Source: Amblyomma americanum
Taxonomy: Eukaryota; Arthropoda; Arachnida; Ixodida; Ixodidae
DNA: 64,000 bases
Direction of reading: 5' to 3'
Assembly: GCF_052857255.1 (NCBI RefSeq)
Contig: NC_135497.1
Span: 194,466,006-194,530,005, forward strand
A program made the position numbers and the translations under genes. Numbering within the stretch: the stretch's first letter is position 1; each line of letters opens with the position of its first letter. Positions 1-12,038 of the stretch are shown here, piece after piece. The notes beneath the pieces were generated by a model, which was given only the letters and a program-made list of their open reading frames with translations, was not told where the DNA came from and did not search any database.

Positions 1-660
1 TGACACCTTTTTTGCCTTTTCTTAAAATCTGAGCTGGCTGATCATATTCTTGCCGAAGATTCATCTGGAGCCCGAGTACACTATCGAAAAATAGTGGTTT
101 GTTAAGATGTGCTGGAAGTGCAAGAAAACAGCTGGTTTACAAGCCCAGCGAGCGCACACAGAGCCCGCCACTCGTCCGCTGCCCAAACCAGTAAGAGGAG
201 GAAACGTCTCTTCCACGGTGGTCTCTTCCCCTGAGCAGCGGCCGCTTTCTTTCTCGCCCTATATTAAACGATTAAAACTATATTCTATATAATCTATATT
301 AAAGCTTTCTAATTATTGCCTGGCGGGTCAGATTTATATTAGTTTTAGGTTTTCATTGCATCACTTTTCTCGGCGTGCAATCGCCATTGCGCTCGGTGCT
401 CATGGTTTCCAGCATAGGGATACGTAATAACGGGGCTATCCACCGATTGAAAAATTATTGATCAAAATCTTCAACAGCGTTTCTAAAAAAATAAAAACTT
501 TGCTTAATCAAGCACGTTAGCTGTTCGTTACGCGGAAAAAAAAATTGGGTGCTTAAAATTCAGTAGTCGGTCGCTTCTAGCTCCTCTGAGCCTGGTTAAA
601 TAGGCCGCCCTGCACAGCTCATTTCTTCGAGGTATCGGGGTTCCGGGTCTTGGGCACACA
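1..660. other. No gene recognised (left edge)
   Basis: AT-rich sequence with poly-A and poly-T runs. I see no coding frame with recognisable domains, no splice-bounded exon and no repeat that I can name. Confidence 0.4.
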
Positions 661-981
661 CCCGCCGCGGTGGCTCAGTGGTTAGGACGCTCGACTACTG
701 ATCCGGAGTTCCCGGGTTCGAACCCGACCGCGGCGGCTGCGTTTTTATGGAGGAAAAACGCTAAGGCGCCCGTGTGCTGTGCGATGTCAGTGCACGTTAA
801 AGATCCCCAGGTGGTCGAAATTATTCCGGAGCCCTCCACTACGGCACCTCTCACTTCCTTTCTTCTTTCACTCCCTCCCTTATCCCTTCCCTTACGGCGC
901 GGTTCAGGTGTCCAACGATATATGAGACAGATACTGCGCCATTTCCTTTCCCCAAAAAACCAATTATTATTATTATTATAA
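661..981 (+). mobile_element. Full-length tRNA-derived SINE (Ruka-like, family A)
   Basis: The copy starts CCCGCCGCGGTGGCTCAGTG. The pol III A-box is at about 671-686 and the B-box GGTTCGAACCC at 715-725. A conserved body follows (GTGCACGTTAAAGATCCCCA, then a CT-rich stretch, then GCGCGGTTCAGGTGTCC) and it ends in CCAATT plus an (ATT)n tail at 961-981. All SINE parts are present in order, so this is a complete copy that could serve as the reference for the other copies in this window. The family name is from general knowledge of tick SINEs. Any open frame across it is incidental. Confidence 0.9.
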
Positions 982-1213
982 GGTGCTCGTGTGCTGTGCG
1001 ATGTCAGTGCACGTTAAAGGTCCCCAGGTGGTCGAAATTATTCCGGAGCCCTCCACTACGGCACCTCTTCCCTTCCTTTCTTCTGTCAGTCCCTCCTTTA
1101 TCCCTTCCTTTACGGCGCGGTTCAGGTGTCCAACAATATATGAGACAGATACTGCGCCACTTCCTTCACCCCCCCCCAAAAAAAAAAACAATTATTATTA
1201 TTATTATTATTAT
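982..1213 (+). mobile_element. SINE family A, 5'-truncated copy in tandem
   Basis: It resumes immediately after the ATT tail of the preceding SINE at a point inside the body (GTGTGCTGTGCGATGTCAGT) and repeats the 3' part, ending in a poly-C/poly-A stretch and a second (ATT)n tail. The tRNA head is missing. The head-to-tail pair could come from tandem duplication or from insertion of a truncated copy into the tail. Confidence 0.85.
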
Positions 1214-1729
1214 GACCACTATCCTTGCTGCGGGTTCCCTGTCACGGGTAAAGGTTACTGTCTTGCTGTGTCTCTGGGTTTGTCTGTGTAGAATAAGGCT
1301 GCCTTGTTAGACAAGTACTCTTTTTGAAACGTTGGCAAGCATCCTGAGCCTTCCCCCTCCCTTGTTCACTTTGATTGGCAGGTCTTAGGTGTATACAGGA
1401 GCTCGGATCTTGATTCAGACCTGTTGTTTTATCTGGATCTTCAGGATTATTCCGACAGTTTGGAGTTCCCTTCAGTGCACGACGATCTTCCTCTATTTCC
1501 TCGAGGATACTTTTCGTTTTCGTGTTTTTACGAAATACTGCAGACAGAAGCTCAAGCAGGGGCATACATGAAACAGTTTTTCAGCAAACATATTAAAAGA
1601 CAAAAAATCCTCCATTCTGCTTCTCCTGGTAGCAGCAGCGTAGGTTTGCTTGATTTCCTCAATAGGGTAGCGAGATGCCGAGCGCGCTTTCATTTTTCTT
1701 CGCCATAATGAATAGCTTAAGAAACTCGG

Positions 1730-2165
1730 TTTCGCACTCCTTGAAATATATGTAGGATGGTCTCCCTGGCAGGCCACGCAGTTCAGGGCGCATAAATACC
1801 CCTCTACCGGTTTTATGATGCAACTTATGCTGCATCGGATCTATGCAGGGGCAGAGCATTCCGACCTGTGGCCTACTGTTCCGCACTTGGCGCAGAAGGG
1901 ACGTGTTTTCCTTTATAAGAAACACTTGCCCTTGAACCGACTATAGTTGACGAAAAAGGGACTCGGTTCTCCTTGAAGACAATCACCGCCGAGTTTGACT
2001 TCCCCAATCATCCTACTCCGAGAATGCGATGCGTCTCAGACCTGAAGTTTCTTTCCAACACCGCGTCTGATGCTTCAGAGTCCAGGCCGTGCCCGACCAC
2101 TTTTCACGAGTCCTTGGGGTAGCGGCGTAGGTGTTCATCGCGAACTTCCATTGATGACGAAACTA
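1730..2165 (-). pseudogene. LINE ORF1 (gag-like) fragment with degenerate zinc knuckle
   Basis: The minus strand can be read in pieces as a gag-like ORF1: a stretch GKSNSAVIVFKENRVPFFVN is followed by CAKCGTVGHRSEC, a near-CCHC knuckle (C-x2-C-x4-H-x3-C, one residue short of the usual spacing). Stop codons and frame breaks interrupt it, one stop lying just after the knuckle. Non-LTR ORF1 proteins bind RNA through such knuckles. Upstream on the same strand (2530-2260) there may be more of the ORF1, with the SINE fragment at 2172-2246 lying between. The exact LINE clade cannot be given. Confidence 0.5.
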
Positions 2166-2171
2166 TCTTGT

Positions 2172-2246
2172 CTAAGGCGCCGTTCGGGTGTCCACCGATA
2201 TATGTGAGACAGTTACTGCGCCATTTCTTTTCCGCGAAAACCAATT
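2172..2246 (+). mobile_element. SINE family A 3' fragment
   Basis: Matches only the last part of the SINE (gcgCCGTTCGGGTGTCCACCGATATATG-type segment, 'actgcgccatttc', 'aaaaccaattttta'). It is diverged and short of the usual ATT tail, and it lies inside the decayed LINE ORF1 region. Confidence 0.65.
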
Positions 2247-3564
2247 TTTATTTTCACACACCATGGGGGCCGGGGATCGCTTTCAGCCCCAGTAGCCTGA
2301 GCGCAGGTAGATGGTTTTCCATCCGGCTTCCTCAGGCTGTGGAGTCTTCTTCCACATTCATGCTAGGGATATGCTGCAGAATTCTATTCGGCCCGGGCAG
2401 TTGCCTCGAACCTGAACCGTCGCCACTGTTACCGGCGACACTTTGTCGCGCTACTTGATGTTGCGCCCGCTGGGCCCGTTCCCGCAGTCGTGGTTACGGC
2501 TAAGCGCCCCACGTGCAGGCGAAAAATTCAAAGCCCCGTAGAATGAGAAGTTCTGCATTCACACTTGAGAAAAGCTGGCATCCACGCATTGCTCCGAGAG
2601 CGGGGAAACACTCCTGCAAAAAGTTTGGCGCCCATGAAGTCACGCGAGAAATATCCATGGCTCGTCTTTTCCGCTTCCCCTGATTCTACCTTTTATTTTC
2701 CTGCTTGCTACTAATTTTTCTTATGCTATCGCTGTGGTAATTTATACGTTGCATAAAAAAAAAAATGTGCTTGCGCTCAGCTTGCCGAATCTTCTGTTCA
2801 GTCGTCTTCACCTCACACATCCTCAACTTTTATTCCATCAATTTAGCAGCATCCTAGATATGGTGCCTCGTTCCTTCAGCATCTTGAAGGGAGCTGTCCT
2901 TTTTTTTCACAACGAACTTTCTTCGTCGAAAAGTTGTAGCCGCTGCAGCTTTCGAATTGCAGGAAGAGGTAGCACATTCGTTTGCAAATCCTAAATCTGC
3001 CGCAGTCCTTTCATCTTTCTCTTCTTTCTTGATGCAATTCTTCACGCACTGAAAATCTGTCATTGTGGCGCACTTCGACACTGTGGTACTTAAAAGGCCT
3101 CCGAAAAGGGCTCTCAGCAGAGGCACGGTAAGCTTTGTGTTAAAGCTAGAACGCCGCTTCACGAATATCCTACAAGAATTTTTTCAATGCGTTTTGTAGA
3201 GGCTGAGTTATCTGCAGTCAACATTTAAACTTCAGCGTCTTAGTGCCTTCCCCTCTCCTCTCGTCATTGTTTTCATGCTCAATGGTCGGCGCTTTTCTTC
3301 TCGATCTTGGGGGATTAACCGAACACATTTGATACATGCGCTTTTAAGAAGCTTTCAGGCAAAGCAACCTCTCCAGTGCACGTAACTAGTTGAAATAGCC
3401 AAAATTTCTTGGGCCACAGCGATTAGGGTAACCACGTTTTCGAGATTCTAAAAACTGATATGGCTATTACCTAGAGTGGGCTACATGCCTCTCAACAATT
3501 AAGAAGCCTAACAGTAATCATCAAAAGTAAACTATTCAATATTAATTAACCAGCCTGTTAACAC
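2247..3564. other. No gene recognised
   Basis: The left part (about 2260-2530) may be the N-terminal side of the decayed LINE ORF1 read on the minus strand, but stops are frequent and I would not rely on it. The rest is AT-rich with T-runs and shows no domain, splice-bounded exon or structured repeat. Confidence 0.3.
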
Positions 3565-3822
3565 GTACCGCAGCGGTGGCCAAGTGGTTGAGCATCCGCC
3601 TCATATGCGGGAGGTGCGGGGTTCGATCCCCAGTGCCGCCGGGTACCCACCGGTGATACAATGGGTACAAGCTTTCCCCTGGTCTGGTGCTCGGCTTATT
3701 TAGGCTGAAATGCTTGGTAAATGGGTCTCTGACCCCACCTTGAGAAAAAATACCTTGTGACATCGCGCTCTTTGGCCATAGCTGCCCTTGCGCCATAAAA
3801 ATCCATAATCATCATCATCATG
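3565..3822 (+). mobile_element. tRNA-derived SINE, second family (family B)
   Basis: A tRNA-like head has A-box GTGGCCAAGTGGTTGAGC and B-box GGGTTCGATCCCC. A body differing from family A follows (GGTACCCACCGGTGATACAA, CCTGGTCTGGTGCTCGG), ending in an (ATC)n tail, TAATCATCATCATCATG. The cloverleaf is followed by a long tail and the 3' end is not that of a tRNA, so it is a SINE, not a tRNA gene. The tail resembles the TGATGA tail of the LINE fragments at 10.4 and 44.4 kb, which suggests mobilisation by such a LINE (inference). Confidence 0.75.
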
Positions 3823-6330
3823 TTAACACGTCTTAGCTCTAGTCTGATGTACTACACCGCTGACAATGCTATGCCGAAAAAAGCGCTCTTCTCACTCAAA
3901 AAGCCTATTCTTAAAAATTGTGTACAGTCTTATGAGAAAGACCCTGTATAAGCTTGACTTCATAGTATATGTTGTGCTGTATGTACAGTGGAGCTCAAGT
4001 GTTGCCGTCACTGTTGGTTCTTGCAAAGCGTCGTAAGTTGTGCATGATCACAACTGGCGGGCCTCCAACGTTGCAGAAGCATGCTCGTGTAGGGTTGGTC
4101 TACCACTATCGAGAATGTTATGTTGTTTAAACGTTAATGTTATTCCAGCATTTGTTTGTAACATTACAAAATGTTAGAAAACAAGAAATCAACATCAAGA
4201 ACATTAACATTTGACCAAAACAAAAATGTAACACTGTTGTTTCAGTGCTACCTGGGCAGTGAAGAATTCTGCAAACCGGCCTGCTTCGCCTATCAACCTC
4301 TTAGCGGTTATTCTTGCAATTAGAGTGCGACGTTTCATGGCGAGAGATCCTTAGACCCGACATCATGCGAGTTATATACGACAATGCAAGGCCGGTTCAC
4401 GCGCGAAATCGGCAACGACGTAGTCCCAGGAAGTAGCAATTAATTTTTAAAATATGTAAATTAGCAGCTAGCTCTTGAGGACTTGCACACGGCATGAATG
4501 CTCAGCAGCCTTAATGCTACATAATGCACGCGCTTAGCTGTTTCACGGAATCAACTATTCAGTAAACAATGCCAATGACTAGTTGGTAGCCTCGGACAAA
4601 GACGTCATATCATTTTCCTAAACGAAAAAGTTGTCCTCTAAAGTCCTGCAGCGCGAGGAGTCCCTTTTTTAAAACCCCAGAAAAATGAAACTGAGCGCTT
4701 CAGGTGCTCAGAAAGCCCTGTGCAACGTCTGCTGGTGCCGTGTTGCAGTGACTACAGCCCCAAACGGCAAATTTAAACTGCCTACTTTATTGTACCATGG
4801 CATACACTTTCTTTTGGTTCGTCACTGTCGGAAGTAATGGACATGTAGTTGGCGGCGACTTCCCTTTTCCTTGCAGCAAGCGACGAGCCTGGCGTGTTGC
4901 GGCCAGTTCGAATTTGGCACCGCAAGCACTGCAACAAGTCACCAGCGGACATTGCACAGGGCTCCTGCTCACCTCGTGAAGTTTCGGTTTTGCGTGCAAA
5001 AAAGCACCACATTTCCTCGTACTGACTTTTTCTTGGTTTCAAAAACTGAAATGGCGTCGTCGTGTCCGTGGCTGCGAACTCGCCATTGGCACTAGCCCTC
5101 AAACTGTCCATTTAAAAGCTAATTAGGAAATCTCAATGCGGTAGCTAATTGATAATTGAATATTTAGGTAACTGATGTCCGTTGTGGCTGAAACTATTTT
5201 TAAGTTCAAACACCCTACGTTAAGGAATTTTTGAAAGTGCCTTGCTTAAACACTGTGTATAACGGTGAACACGAACTGCAAGTGTAACACAGATCAAATG
5301 ATGATGGCGAATCCAAAGGACAAACAGGATGTTTGTGCACTCTGCTATAGCCGCTCAGAAAACAATTACTGCAACAAGCCACGATGCTTGCGCCAACACC
5401 CGTAGACAACAGCAGTCCTCACATCCAAGTACTGCCAACAGTGCCATGCCCTCCACAACTGCATGCATCCATGCATGAAAAGTGTCACAAAAACGCTCTA
5501 ATAAAGCAATATGCTACAAACACAAAAAAAGAACAATGATAAGAAGTAAACTTTCAATATTTAATAAATAGTATCACAGTATCATCCTTTTACATCATAG
5601 TGTATAGCCAGGTGTACAGAACAACACAAGAGCAGGATGTGTGGCCATCACTTAAGCCTGTGATGTAAATACAATAGGGGCAGCATTAGGTATGTAGAGG
5701 AGAGAGTGAAAAACTGAAAGGCACACATTTCCTTCCCAGGAAGCCGGATTGATAAAAATAAGAAGCATGTACGAGCCACTAACACAAGTTAATGGAGCTA
5801 TAACACTTCTCAGTTGAATGGCACAAACATGTTTGCATGTAACCCATGACATAAAATGCACTGAAGTGAATGCAGCATGTCAAACCACTGGCCTTGAAAA
5901 AAGGTTGTCTCGGTAACAGCACACTCCACAGGGCCTAGCGCGCGCACACACACACACAATGGCAAGTACATGTTAAGTAGCTATCAATATATATTTAAGG
6001 CAGGTAAGAATGCTCACTAAAAGTAATGATTTGAAAAGTGTGGACACCGATTTCCATAGAGCTATCTGTGCAAGTAACATTTTATATGCTTTAAATCGCA
6101 AAACAAAAAACTACTTGGGAGCTGCAGCAATCAACAACCAATTGGCAACTAATGGTCTTTTCACAGAGCGGAATTAGTGAAGGTTTTCTTCCCAGAACTT
6201 TGCTAAGCACTACCTTACACCAAACCCAATATAGCAGCGACACCTTGTTAAAGTAAGACCTGATGAATGCACACCTGCAGATTACGCTAAGCGTACAATA
6301 AGGAAAGAATGGTTATAGATTACTACAGCT
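3823..6330. other. AT-rich stretch without recognised gene
   Basis: Contains one minus-strand frame of 109 codons (4782-5111) with several Cys residues but no recognised domain; it may be part of an unrecognised transposase. A short inverted pair AACGTTAATGTT / AACATTAACATT lies near 4130-4215. A small CA run is near 5945. Nothing else is supported. Confidence 0.35.
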
Positions 6331-6567
6331 GATGATTTGGTTTGGTTTATGGGGGTTTAACGTCCCAAAGCGACTCAGGCTATGAGGGACGCCGTAGTGA
6401 AGGGTTCCAGAAATTTCGGCCACCCGGGGTTCTTTAATGTGCACTGACATCGCAGAGTACATGGGTCTCTAGAATTTCGCCTCCATCGAAATTCGACCGC
6501 TGCGGATGGGATCGAACCCATATCTTTTGGGTCAGGAGCAGAGTGCCATAGCCACTGAGCCACCATG
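6331..6567 (-). mobile_element. tRNA-derived SINE (family C) with 9-bp target duplication
   Basis: On the minus strand it begins with GGTGGCTCAGTGGCTATGGC (A-box), has a B-box GGGTTCGATCCC, then a body ending in GTTAAACCCCCATAAACC and a short GATGAT-type tail. The insertion is flanked by identical ACTACAGCT at 6322-6330 and 6568-6576, the target-site duplication. Both ends are therefore fixed by sequence. The head is related to family A but the 3' half differs. Confidence 0.85.
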
Positions 6568-6576
6568 ACTACAGCT

Positions 6577-9500
6577 TATGAGACTGGTGAAGTGCCATGT
6601 AAAACTGCATGTTGCAGAAATGTCGGTGTTGGTGGCTATGTAATTACAACACGAATCACACTTAGCTGCTTTATGGGGTCATTTATGTAGCTGCACATGG
6701 CCAGAAGACACAGTGCATTTTAACAAGACAAACATTCCAGTTGTCAAGTGTTCAAAGCATCAAAGCTTTCATATTTCAAGGAATGCACAGTAGCTGCACT
6801 TTAGTGGTGGCATGCATACTCTAGATGTGCATGCATTGCATGATAAATCCTTCAAGGAGTGAGCCTGCTGGACCACTCTTAACATTTACATAAACTATTC
6901 AAGGTGCTCATCAATCCATGCCAATGCTGTTTGCCTGAGAGAAGGTCCCTTGTACAGCCATCAGTGCAAAAAAAAAAGAGAAGCCATTTTACAATTAAAA
7001 ACCTACAACACAAATCCTTGCTTTCATAAAAACCCCCAGGCCTTATTTAATGAATCAACCCAATGCTAAGACATTTAAAAAAACCCACACATTTTGCACT
7101 GCTTTTGTGAAAAAAAATACAGAAAAAAAACTATTAGCCCATTCAGTTGCTTTAGACAGGCATGTTAACAACCAGGCATCATCTAACAGCAGTGAATTTG
7201 GAACTAAAACATGTAACTATTCAGTCCTACTCACAGAAATATTTGATAGCAACTTCACGATATTTTCTCACTGCACAGTATTCTACTACTTCTCTTACCA
7301 TGAGACACAACTAAGCAATGAGTAAATGCTACTTAAAAATGACAACATATCAAGAATTGAAGCCCCAGTAAACCATTCAGTAGTGACGACTTAGTAATAG
7401 TTAACTGCAGTAAGCATTTGTCATGAGCACAACATATCATAATACGATCTTTAAGTTTAGACACATACGCATGCTAAAGGCACAGTATCAAATGCAAAAA
7501 TTGCAGGTGACCACTTTGACAACCTGCATCACATGATGGAGCTCATTGTGAAAGGACAGTAAAGATGCAACTGTTCATATCGTATAGTCTTTACATTTTG
7601 CAATGCAACTCCATGTGCATAAAGTTTCAACAACACATTTAGAATATGTGTGAACTACCATTAGTATGCACTGCTTATGCAAGCTTTACAAGCATTATAG
7701 CTTTAAACGGGAAGAAATACCCAGTATTTGTGATATCACCTGACAAGGCTGCAAAACTGAAAAAGAAAAAAAATATTGTTGGGCTTCTGCAAAAATAATA
7801 TGGCAAGAAAAGTTAAAATACCTTCGCAACCCTACACAAGTGCAAGATGTGGTGATCCTACTCGGAGACTACAAGGGCAGAACACCAAGCCACCAGGTCA
7901 ACCCTGATGTCTTAAAGCAGTCAAAATAGTGAGCCAGAGAAGCACAGATAAATAAAACTGACATTCACACACAGCTTATGCAAAGCACACTCCACTTGCA
8001 AGTCTGCACGTTTTATACTGCACAAGCACAGCTAGAGTTCAATGTTCCCAACACAGAGAACAGCCAGAGATGTAGCAATGCAGTGCTACGTGCCGTAGCA
8101 AAATAATAGTACACGAGAAAAGAAAGCACCAGAGAGTAGAAAGTTATGCGAATGTGAGTGGTTCATGCCACACATGCGGCTCTCATAAACGCAAGCAACC
8201 AACATAACATATTATCACAACAAATATTTACTGGCTAAAAAATTAGGCTGTTTAGTCAAAGCAGCTACAGGACATCTCACAACTGGGATTAGCCTACACA
8301 TCTTGTGTTAATATGCACAAAACTACCCCTCCTTAAGACCACAATAAGTGACAAAAATTGAAGTACCTAAAAATGGTAGCTATGCAGTGTGCTGCAAAAA
8401 GATACAGCATTAAGTATGATGAGTCCATAACAGGGCCACCATTACTAATTTAAGCAATTCAACTGAAGTAAAAGTGGAAAACAATGCACAGTGAGCTATC
8501 AGGCCCTCTAACTATAATAATGCGCAACTACAAAGAAAACCAAGAAATACTGCCCTGACCAACAAACACGACAAGGCAATTTGGCCAGTTTGCAAACTGC
8601 CATAGACATGGATGTGTAGCACCTCCAGGTAGCAGCACTGCTACACAAACCGCTTTACTCACTGTTAACTATGTATGTGACTGCCAGCAAACACACCTCC
8701 ACAAAGTAACAAGAACTGTCCAGACAATACTAGTTCCAACCAACAGAGAGGCACCAAGAACTCTATACTCCCAAGTTTGTTTCATGGTAGCCGATGCTGA
8801 AATTCTATTTGCAGTGTGCATAGCAGTAAACACTTGGCCTTTTGTGGATTAGTGCAAGTGGGTTCACAGCCTTCCAATAAAACCCTTCTGCCAGGACAGA
8901 CAGACTAGGAGGTAGCAAGTTGATAGATTATTACAAGCAGCACACTTGAGAACAAGTACCAGAGAGCAAGCATCAGCACACACAGTTCTTACAGTTGGCT
9001 TGCAAATTGCATGCCATGTTAATTTAGCTTTCTTTAAAACATAAAATATGGCAGACGTACCCTGTCGTAAAACCTAATTTGTACACTTTATTTGTGTGCG
9101 GCATGTGGACATGCAGCATAACAGACTAAAGGGAAGTAGCGAGGGGGCACTGAGCACGACAAAAGCCTATGCCACCCACTAGGGATACAGACTGCAAGCA
9201 GACTGCAAGAGCAGCGGAAGCAGCACATCAAAAATTGCAGTCTTGCAGTCAACAATGCAAACAATGCATCGATGCAATATGTAGGGCCATTTACCATGCT
9301 TAAACCACTATTCAAACTGAAAGGACTTAAAAGTTTGAAAAAGGCAAAATAAGAGAAAGTACGTTGCCCAAATGACATGACATTGTTATCACAACGGTCA
9401 CCTTGACCACCTGTGTAGAAATTATGATTGCAAATTTTCCAAGTGTCCAAAATGCACGCACACAACACACACACACACATTCCTGCAGAACCTAACAGAT

Positions 9501-9715
9501 AAGCACCCCAGTTCATGTTGGGCCCTACACGAAGTCAAGGGCTTGCACCCCGTCTGCTTCTGCAACGCGTTTTCTCTGCTCCTAAACTTGTGACATGCAA
9601 TGTTTAGCAAGCAGGAACAGAAAATTTCTGAACCCTCTCCCTTTGGCACAAAATATATTGCTTCCTTATCTCCCATGACAAACCCAACCAGTAACCTGAA
9701 TCCAGCAGTGTGATT
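6577..9715. other. AT-rich stretch without recognised gene
   Basis: About 3 kb of low-GC sequence with short A-runs and no frame longer than about 140 codons. The one such frame (9088-9516, minus) has no recognisable domain. The stretch lies downstream of the minus-strand kelch gene, so a very long alternative 3' UTR is possible but not shown. A short CA run is near 9466-9480. Confidence 0.35.
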
Positions 9716-9899
9716 ACAGGTCTGTTACTCAACCTATTAAGGTGAAAGCCTTTAACAGCTCACGTCACGTCCGTCCGTTATGCTCTTCAACTCAATAAGA
9801 AAAAAAATTGTGCACGATGGGATTCGAACCACCATCCTTCCGTTCTGCAGTCGAGTGTGCTAACAACTACGCTACTTCCTGCCAACGCTTATGTAGTTC
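9716..9899 (-). mobile_element. tRNA-derived SINE-like element (family D)
   Basis: Read on the minus strand, a tRNA-like head has TAGCGTAGTTGTTAGCAC (A-box region) and GGTTCGAATCC (B-box). A non-tRNA tail then runs through TTATTGAGTTGAAGAGC and ACGGACGGACGTGACGTGA to CACCTTAATAGG. The acceptor stem does not pair and a body follows, so a SINE is preferred over a tRNA gene. Its 3' limit is approximate. Confidence 0.55.
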
Positions 9900-10307
9900 T
9901 CCTTGTCTAGGATGCTGGAGAGTGTTTGCAGAAAGGTGTCGATTCAGACAGATGCCTCCCAAATGCCCTCCAGTGTCTCCAGCCTTTAAGATTCAAAAAC
10001 AATATGTGTACTTAACATCTTAACCACACATCAGTGACAATGCAGCAACACCATGCTAAAGGCTTTCGCCACACCGCACTTTAGGTCAACAAAGTGCCCC
10101 CCTGAATTTTTTTACCTCGAACTATATTATAACATCGAGAAAAAAAATCCTCTACTGACCATTTTCTCAATCTAATTCATGATCCCTGACAACTAGAGCA
10201 CCAAAAAATTACACTGCTTAATCTAGTAAAGCTTATTCGCAGCAGGGGGTACAGACATGAGCAATATGACAGGGAACAATATGAGCACTCATTTACTGAT
10301 TATTCGA

Positions 10308-12038
10308 CAGGGACTCCGGAACAGGGGGGGGGCGCTTGCCCCTGCCTAACATTTTTCCAGAGGGGGCAGCGCCCCTCTCCTTAGGTCTCCAACTTCTTGC
10401 ACTAAGATCGGATTCCTGAAAAAGGCTTCAACTTTCATCATCATCATCAGCCTGACTACACCCACTGCAGGGCAAAGGCCTTTCCCATGTCTTTCCAATT
10501 AACCCTGTCCTTTGCTACCTGCGCCCACCCTATGCCTGCAAACTTCCTAATCTCATCCGCACACCTAACCTTCTGTCGCCCCCTGCTACGCTTGCTTTCT
10601 CTTGGAATCCACTCTTACCCTTAAGGACCAGTGGTTATCTTGCCTTCGCATTACATGCCCTACCCAAGCCCATTTCTTCCTCTTAATTTCGACGAGGATG
10701 TCATTAACATGTGTTTGTTCCCTCATCCACTCTGCCCGCTTCCGGTCTTTTAACATTACACCTATCATTTTTCTTTCCATGGCTCGCTGCGTTGTCCTTA
10801 ACTTAAGCTGAACCATTTTTGTTAGCCTCCAAATTTCTGCCCCGTAGGCGAGACTGGCAAGATACAGCTGCTGTACACTTTTATCTTGAGGGATATTGGC
10901 AACCTGCTATTCATGATCTGAAAGAACCTGCCAAATGCGCTCCACCCCATTTTTATCCTTCTAGTTATTTCCCTCTTATGATCCGGATCAGCTGTCACTA
11001 CCTGCCCTAAGCAGACATATTCCTTTACCACTTCCAGCACCTCGCTGCTAATTGTGAACTGCTGTTCCCTTGCTAGATTGCTGAACATTACTTTGGTTTT
11101 CTGCATGTTTTTAGACCCACCATTCTGCTCTAACTCATTGATCATGATTTGCAGTTCATCTCCTGAGTCACTCAACAAGGCAATGTCATCAGCGAATCAC
11201 AGATTACTTAGGTATTCTCCATTAACTCTTATCCCCAACTGTTCCCAATTCAGGCCTTGGAATACCTCCTGTAAACAGGCAGTGAATAGCATTAGCGACA
11301 TCGCGTTTCCCTGTCTGACACCTTTCGTTATTCGAATTTTATTGCTGACTTTATGGAGGACTATGGTAGCTGTGCAGTTCCTATATATATCTTCCAGTAT
11401 TTTAACATAAGGCTCATCTATACCCTGATTCTGCGATAACTGTATGACTGCTGAGGTTTCCACCGAGTCAAATGCTTTCCAGTAGATGTATAGGGGTTGG
11501 TTATATTCTGCGGATTTCTCTACCACCTGATTGATAGTGTGAATATGATCTAATGTGGAATATCCTTTACGAAAGCCTGCCTGATCGTTTGGTTGATTAA
11601 AGTCTAAGGTTGCCTTGACTCTATTAGCGATTACCTCAGTAAATACCTTGTAGGCAATGGCCAGTAAGCACAGGGGGGCTGAGCTCGCTGGTTTCATAGC
11701 CAGCCTCAAAACGTTTTATTTCAGTACCCTAAACTAATCATGTCCCAACAGCAATTGTCGATTGACTGAGCATGATTACTAGCATTGAAACAGTATGAAC
11801 AAGCTTTTTTAATGCAGTAGATCACTCCTCATATGTACGTCTTTACACATAGAAATTTGCCCATTTCAATTTAAGTTTCATATGCATTACAAATACAGTT
11901 TTGAACAGCGAAGTATGAAAATATAAACAAAAAGTAAATAAAATTGAATACACATTTAAATAAAACCTGGAACAAACAAACAACAAAAAAACCCTCGAAG
12001 ACCTGCCCCCCACTCGTAAAAAAGTTCCGGAGTCCCTG
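10308..12038. mobile_element. hAT-like non-autonomous element split by a LINE
   Basis: The ends form a perfect inverted repeat: CAGGGACTCCGGAAC starting at 10308 and its reverse complement ending at 12038. Behind each end is a G-rich (or C-rich) run. The CAGGG start is typical of hAT elements. The expected 8-bp duplication is not convincing (TTATTCGA on the left, TAATACTC on the right, 4 of 8 matching), so the superfamily is inference. About 1.26 kb of the interior is the LINE fragment at 10437-11709, which leaves a MITE-sized host element of roughly 0.47 kb. A second copy of these termini lies at 32709-32936. Confidence 0.55.
10437..11709 (-). pseudogene. LINE reverse transcriptase fragment (RTE/BovB-like)
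   Basis: This is the C-terminal half of a non-LTR endonuclease-reverse transcriptase. In order on the minus strand: a fingers/palm segment (IANRVKATLDFNQPNDQAGF, then a stretch ending KAFDSVE, shortened by a few residues against the family), KGVRQGNAMS, then the catalytic FADD at 11185-11196, the thumb (EYVCLGQVVTADPDHKREIT) and the C-terminal AWVGHVMRRQDN near 10650. A TGA sits directly before FADD (11197-11199), most simply a CGA to TGA change, and more frame breaks occur near 10820. The element ends in a (TGATGA)n tail at 10437-10449. The 5' half, including the endonuclease, is missing: a typical dead 5'-truncated copy. It is nested in the hAT-like element. Confidence 0.85.

Noticed and set aside
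661..735. tRNA gene
   Set aside because: A- and B-boxes are present but the acceptor stem does not close and a SINE body with ATT tail follows. The same reasoning applies to the tRNA-like heads at 3565, 6567 (minus) and 9899 (minus).
4782..5111. Zinc-finger (BED-like) protein on the minus strand
   Set aside because: There are Cys pairs but no His pair at the right spacing, and no neighbouring exon; kept only as an unidentified frame.
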